Part shown: positions 3,547 through 6,514 of the stretch, one piece after another | Numbering within the stretch: the stretch's first letter is position 1 | Layout: each line of letters opens with the position of its first letter | NCBI RefSeq assembly: GCF_902489365.1 | Contig: NZ_CABTZR010000101.1 | Coordinates: forward strand, 1 to 6,514 | DNA: 6,514 nucleotides | DNA from: an uncultured Corynebacterium sp. | Lineage (GTDB): Bacteria > Actinomycetota > Actinomycetes > Mycobacteriales > Mycobacteriaceae | Reading direction: 5' to 3' | The notes under the pieces: generated by a model | What the model saw: the letters and a program-made list of their open reading frames with translations, nothing else | What the model was told of the DNA's origin: nothing | Databases searched by the model: none | Position numbers and translations under genes: made by a program

Positions 3547-6514
3547 CAAACCGCAACCGACCCTGCTCCGACGGCGGATCCAGCGAACCAGATCATCGAT
3601 GCTGATATGATTGCCAGCGGTCGCGTCACCAAGGCCGCCAACCTTACCGATGCTCACGGCGTCGGTTTTGGGTTGATCTCCGGCCACGTGTATCTGACCA
3701 GCCCGAATGGCAACCCGGGTGCTGCGTACGATAACGGCAACGTGAAGCTGGACGGCATTACCGTCTACGCCCAATTCCGCGACAAGGACGGCTCCTACTC
3801 GCCAATCTTCAGCGCAAAGACCCACACCCTTCCTGACGTGGTCGGCGGTAACGGCGGCCAGGGCACCTTCGCTTTCGGTACGGGCGATAAGGGCATCACC
3901 TGGACCGACCATCAGGGCCGCGAGCACTCTTGGTCGGCGCGTACTGATCAGAAGCACCGCATCTGGGTTGAACCGTTCACCAATGACCGCGGCAACCGTG
4001 TTGAGATGTTCCGTCAGGCCAACGGTTGGACCCCCGGTTCGTTTAACGGTGTTGTCGAAGGCCCGATGGGCTCCTTCGTCGCAGCTGACGGCAACATGCA
4101 GCTGATGGCTGCGTTCCTGCGTGAAGTTCCGCCGAACCACAAGGAAAGCTGGATGGCAGCCAAGGGCGACAAGCTCGTTGAGGACCCTAAAGGTCCAATT
4201 AGTGCGCCAGGTGCCCAGCTTAAGGTGTCGAATACTCTTTCCGGTCAGGTGTGGCTTGAAACTGGTGGTGACCCAGACTGGGGCTTCCCGGCAACCGGCC
4301 CGAAGCGTGACTCTGTTGCCCAGGACCCAGCTGCTGATGGCTACACCGTATATGCATCGACCCTCACCAAGGACGGTGCTGCAGCAAACGCAGCTTTGCA
4401 CGAGAAGTTCAAGAACGACCCGGACAAGCTGTCCGAAGAAACCAAGAAGATGCTCGAGGACCACCCCGAGTACATTCTCAAGACCGTTTACGGTAAGACC
4501 GACCCGTCGGGCAACTACTCGCTGCGCTTTGGTGACTACACCGACAAGAGCCAGGAGCGCGAGGACTTCCTCAACCCGAACCACGTGTTTGTGTGGGTAG
4601 AAAACAAGGACGGCATCGTCCAGAACGGCTACACAGGTTTCCACACCCCGATCTTCCAGCGCTTCAACGCGGGTGGCAACTTCAAGCCGGCAGATGCAGT
4701 GCCGGCTGAAAACCAGACCGTCAGTTCGAGGGTTGAAGACCTGAACACCCCGCGTTACGGAAAGCCACTGAACAATATTTACAACGTCCGCCACGCACTC
4801 ATGCCGTACGCTCCGGTGTCGATCACGGCTGACTACAACGCGACCGACAAGCCGGCCGCTCCGGGCACCACGGTGACTCCGGAGTTCAGTGGCGAGCTAT
4901 CTGCTCTGCCATCGAAGATTGAATGGCGTGACAAGGACGGCAAGGTCGCTAAGACCTGCGAGCTCGACCAGTCGAAGGCCGCTAAGGACCAGGTTGCCGC
5001 GTGCACCTTCGACATCCCAGAGAATGCCGAGAAGGGCGACGTCTACAACGTTGTTGTTGTCTCGGGCAATAACGACGTTGCAGCATGGTCTGTTCTTGTA
5101 ACCGACAAGGCATCGGACGAGTACGAGCCTGCTTACGAAGAGAAGCTGGTTGTTCCTGGTAAGGAGACCAAGTCCTCCCCGACGTTCACCAAGACTGGCA
5201 AGGATGCCGAGGGCAACCCGACCGAGGAAAAGGTTGACACCCCCGAGGGCTCCAAGTTCGTAATCGGTACTAAGGATCCAGAAACCGGTGAGGTTAAGGA
5301 TTTCGAGGTTCCTGAGGGCTATGAAGTCGAGATCGACGAAAAGACCGGTGAGATCACTGTTACTTACCCGGACAAGTCCAAGCTCGACAAGGACACCGTC
5401 GAAGAATTCGATGTTCCTGTCACGGTAACCTACCCTGATGGTTCCAAGGACGATGCTAAGGCCAAGTTCAAGCTGGACACCGATGGTGACGGTAAGCCTG
5501 ACGCTGAGGACGAGGACGACGATAACGACGGCATCCCGGATGAGGATGACAGCAACCCGAAGACCCCGAACCAGAACACCGAGTTCGAGCCTGGTTATGA
5601 GGGTGGTTCTGGTAAGCCGGGTGAGGACGTGACTGTTCCTGCTCCGGAGTTTAAGGACAAGGACGGTAACCCGAGCGAGGCTCCTGAGGGTACGACCTTC
5701 GGTCCTGGTGAGAACGCTCCTGATGGTGTGACCATCGACGAGAACACTGGTGAAATCACGGTGACCATCCCTGAGGATGCTACCCCTGGTGACAAGATCA
5801 CTGTTCCGGTTGAGGTGACTTACCCGGATGGCACGAAGGACAATGTTGACGTCACCGTCACTGTTGAAGAGCCAGATGCTCCGGAGCAGCCTGGTGACAA
5901 GGACGCTGACACTTACGAGCCTGGTTATGAGGATGGTTCTGGTAAGCCTGGCGAGGACGTCAAGGTTGAGAAGCCTGAGTTCAAGGACAAGGACGGTAAC
6001 GAGACGACTCCGCCGGAGGGCACCAAGTTCACCCCGGGTGACAAGGCTCCGGAGGGCGTGAAGGTTGATGAGAACACCGGTGAGATCACCGTTACCATCC
6101 CTGAGGATGCGAAGCCTGGTGACGAGATCACTGTTCCGGTTGAGGTGACCTACCCGGATGGCTCGAAGGACAACGTTGAAGTCACTGTCACGGTTGAAGA
6201 GCCGGACGCTTCGGGCGAGGATCCGGTGGTTCCGGGTGCTGACGTAAACGTTGATGCTGTTCCGGATACTAAGGTTCAGCGTGGTGAGAAGGTCTCTATC
6301 CCGGTTAAGTCCACTGAGGGCTCTGAGGTTTCGGTTACTGGCCTGCCTGAGTTCTTGGAGTACAACCCGAAGACTAAGGCGATCGAGGGCGAGGTGCCTG
6401 CTGATGCAGACCTGACGTCCTACGACGTTGAGGTCAAGGCAACCTTGGACGACAAGGAAGCTTCGGATGAGTTCAAGCTCACTGTCACCGAGCGGATGAT
6501 TGCGGATCCGGACA
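3424..6514 (+). CDS. Secreted multi-domain surface protein with Rib/YPDG-type repeats (3'-truncated by window edge)
   Basis: Probable cell-wall-associated adhesin; its ligand is unknown. The frame is open for 1030 codons with no stop, so the C-terminus, any further repeats and any sorting signal or membrane anchor are outside the window. Order of parts: signal peptide 1-41; two related beta-sandwich-like modules at about 85-208 and 272-412; an Ig-like segment about 463-562 with Cys512 and Cys527, the only cysteines, which may form a disulfide; a divergent YPDG repeat 567-684; an acidic linker with two DxDxDGxxD motifs 685-719; two 110-residue tandem repeats 720-829 and 830-939, each with a YPDG motif (800-803, 910-913); a putative-Ig module about 940-1022. 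The mature chain is very acidic and Lys/Asp/Glu/Pro/Gly-rich toward the C-terminal half, as in Rib/alpha-like surface proteins. It follows rpoC by 381 bp behind a strong terminator, so it is not a member of the polymerase operon. I recognise the architecture but not a named gene. Confidence 0.93.
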   Translation, partial: MNMKSFNGSARRRGTTIAAAALSVALVAPFVHPVAAPVAYAQTATDPAPTADPANQIIDADMIASGRVTKAANLTDAHGVGFGLISGHVYLTSPNGNPGAAYDNGNVKLDGITVYAQFRDKDGSYSPIFSAKTHTLPDVVGGNGGQGTFAFGTGDKGITWTDHQGREHSWSARTDQKHRIWVEPFTNDRGNRVEMFRQANGWTPGSFNGVVEGPMGSFVAADGNMQLMAAFLREVPPNHKESWMAAKGDKLVEDPKGPISAPGAQLKVSNTLSGQVWLETGGDPDWGFPATGPKRDSVAQDPAADGYTVYASTLTKDGAAANAALHEKFKNDPDKLSEETKKMLEDHPEYILKTVYGKTDPSGNYSLRFGDYTDKSQEREDFLNPNHVFVWVENKDGIVQNGYTGFHTPIFQRFNAGGNFKPADAVPAENQTVSSRVEDLNTPRYGKPLNNIYNVRHALMPYAPVSITADYNATDKPAAPGTTVTPEFSGELSALPSKIEWRDKDGKVAKTCELDQSKAAKDQVAACTFDIPENAEKGDVYNVVVVSGNNDVAAWSVLVTDKASDEYEPAYEEKLVVPGKETKSSPTFTKTGKDAEGNPTEEKVDTPEGSKFVIGTKDPETGEVKDFEVPEGYEVEIDEKTGEITVTYPDKSKLDKDTVEEFDVPVTVTYPDGSKDDAKAKFKLDTDGDGKPDAEDEDDDNDGIPDEDDSNPKTPNQNTEFEPGYEGGSGKPGEDVTVPAPEFKDKDGNPSEAPEGTTFGPGENAPDGVTIDENTGEITVTIPEDATPGDKITVPVEVTYPDGTKDNVDVTVTVEEPDAPEQPGDKDADTYEPGYEDGSGKPGEDVKVEKPEFKDKDGNETTPPEGTKFTPGDKAPEGVKVDENTGEITVTIPEDAKPGDEITVPVEVTYPDGSKDNVEVTVTVEEPDASGEDPVVPGADVNVDAVPDTKVQRGEKVSIPVKSTEGSEVSVTGLPEFLEYNPKTKAIEGEVPADADLTSYDVEVKATLDDKEASDEFKLTVTERMIADPD
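3676..4047 (+). other. First N-terminal beta-sandwich-like module
   Basis: Residues about 85-208. It begins ISGHVYL, continues with LDGITVYAQFRDKDGSYS and a GTFAFG strand, and ends near IWVEPF...NGWTPGSF. The order 'SGxVYL - DGxTVYA - DxxGxYxF' resembles the prealbumin-like folds of SdrD B / carboxypeptidase regulatory-like modules found in surface proteins. This is read from motif pattern only; family assignment is uncertain. Confidence 0.5.
4237..4659 (+). other. Second N-terminal beta-sandwich-like module, related to the first
   Basis: Residues about 272-412. It begins LSGQVWL, continues with DGYTVYASTLTKDG, contains a charged alpha-helical insert (about 323-350), then GKTDPSGNYSLRFGD and FVWVENKDG...GYTGFHTPIF. 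The strand order parallels the first module, suggesting an internal duplication with a helical insertion. DPSGNYSL is the most typical carboxypeptidase-regulatory-like stretch in the protein. Confidence 0.5.
5122..5475 (+). repeat. Divergent first copy of the Rib/YPDG repeat
   Basis: Residues 567-684. It starts YEPAYEEK, matching YEPGYEDG of the later copies, shares PEGSKF, DEKTGEITV and VPVTVTYPDGSKD, and has a 9-10 residue expansion (about 613-630, IGTKDPETGEVKDFEVP) and an extra YPDK at 648-651. It appears to be the oldest member of the array: the landmarks are conserved but the sequence between them is not. Confidence 0.75.
5476..5580 (+). other. Acidic linker with two thrombospondin type 3-like calcium motifs
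   Basis: Residues 685-719. DTDGDGKPD (685-693) and DDDNDGIPD (698-706) both fit the DxDxDGxxD pattern that binds calcium in type 3 repeats of secreted proteins. A Pro/Asn-rich tail (711-719) leads into the first conserved repeat. It interrupts the repeat array between the divergent copy and the two conserved copies. Calcium binding would stiffen the stalk; this is inferred from motif, not shown. Confidence 0.72.
5581..5910 (+). repeat. Conserved Rib/YPDG tandem repeat, copy 1 (330 bp, 110 aa)
   Basis: Residues 720-829. Landmarks: EPGYEGGSGKPGEDV, PEFKDKDGN, DENTGEITVTIPEDA, ITVPVEVTYPDGTKDNV, VTVTVEEPDA. This is the Rib / alpha-like (YPDG) type of beta-rich stalk domain seen in Gram-positive surface proteins. 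By hand alignment about 79 of the first 100 residues are identical to copy 2; the last ten residues (the linker) diverge. Confidence 0.88.
5911..6240 (+). repeat. Conserved Rib/YPDG tandem repeat, copy 2 (330 bp, 110 aa)
   Basis: Residues 830-939, directly abutting copy 1 with exactly the same period. Several DNA blocks are near-identical between copies (for example around GAGCCTGGTTATGAG and around the GTTCCGGTTGAGGTGAC segment), so recombination or slippage could add or remove whole in-frame units. The array stops here: downstream sequence is a different module. Confidence 0.88.
6241..6489 (+). other. Putative-Ig (He_PIG-like) module at the window edge
   Basis: Residues about 940-1022. The order VSIPVKSTEGSEVSVTGLPEFLEYNPKTKAIEGEVP, then a strand SYDVEVKATLDD and FKLTVTE, matches the cadherin-like 'LPxgLxyxxxTgxIxGxP ... 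ysvxVxAtd ... fxLxV' pattern. Such modules often follow Rib repeats in stalk regions. The final residues before the edge (MIADPD) probably begin a linker or another module. Confidence 0.6.

Noticed and set aside
3397..4794. 465-codon open frame on the minus strand over the surface gene and its leader
   Set aside because: Antisense to a clear signal-peptide protein; its translation shows no motif, and its start region has no convincing ribosome binding site. A shadow of the coding strand.

Overview
The window is about 58-60 % GC by eye and looks like a chromosomal segment of a Corynebacterium or close relative (Mycobacteriales). This rests on the RNA polymerase beta' sequence, which reads as the actinobacterial form, and on the downstream surface protein, whose composition, AYA|Q signal-peptide cleavage site and YPDG/Rib-like repeats are typical of corynebacterial cell-surface proteins. 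The genus call is from recognition, not from a search.

Layout. (1) 1-3042 (+): the 3' three-quarters of rpoC. The 5' end lies outside the window; the catalytic Asp triad, bridge helix, second zinc site and trigger loop are all present and intact. (2) 3043-3423: an intergenic region of about 380 bp with a very strong intrinsic terminator right after rpoC (perfect 16-bp stem), then an AT-richer stretch with a 9-bp direct repeat exactly two helical turns apart, a possible TATGAT -10 element, and a run of 10 G immediately upstream of a TAGGGT -10-like box. A ribosome binding site follows just before the next start. (3) 3424-6514 (+): a long reading frame with no stop, running off the right edge (at least 1030 residues). 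It has a signal peptide, two related beta-sandwich-like modules, an Ig-like segment with the only two cysteines, a divergent and then two well-conserved tandem Rib/YPDG-type repeats (110 aa = 330 bp period), an acidic DxDxDGxxD calcium-binding-type linker, and a putative-Ig (He_PIG-like) module at the edge. Because it has neither stop nor C-terminus here, a caller that needs complete ORFs would miss it.

How the parts relate. rpoC is a housekeeping gene ending an operon that begins outside the window. The terminator insulates it from the secreted surface protein (probable adhesin), which appears to have its own promoter region. The most notable point is the 10-G homopolymer in the predicted -35/-10 spacer of that surface gene: the layout used by known phase-variable surface genes in other bacteria, so the adhesin may be switched by slipped-strand changes in spacer length. 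No mobile element, tRNA, rRNA or CRISPR array was seen. The long antisense frames under rpoC and under the surface gene are shadows of GC-rich coding sequence.
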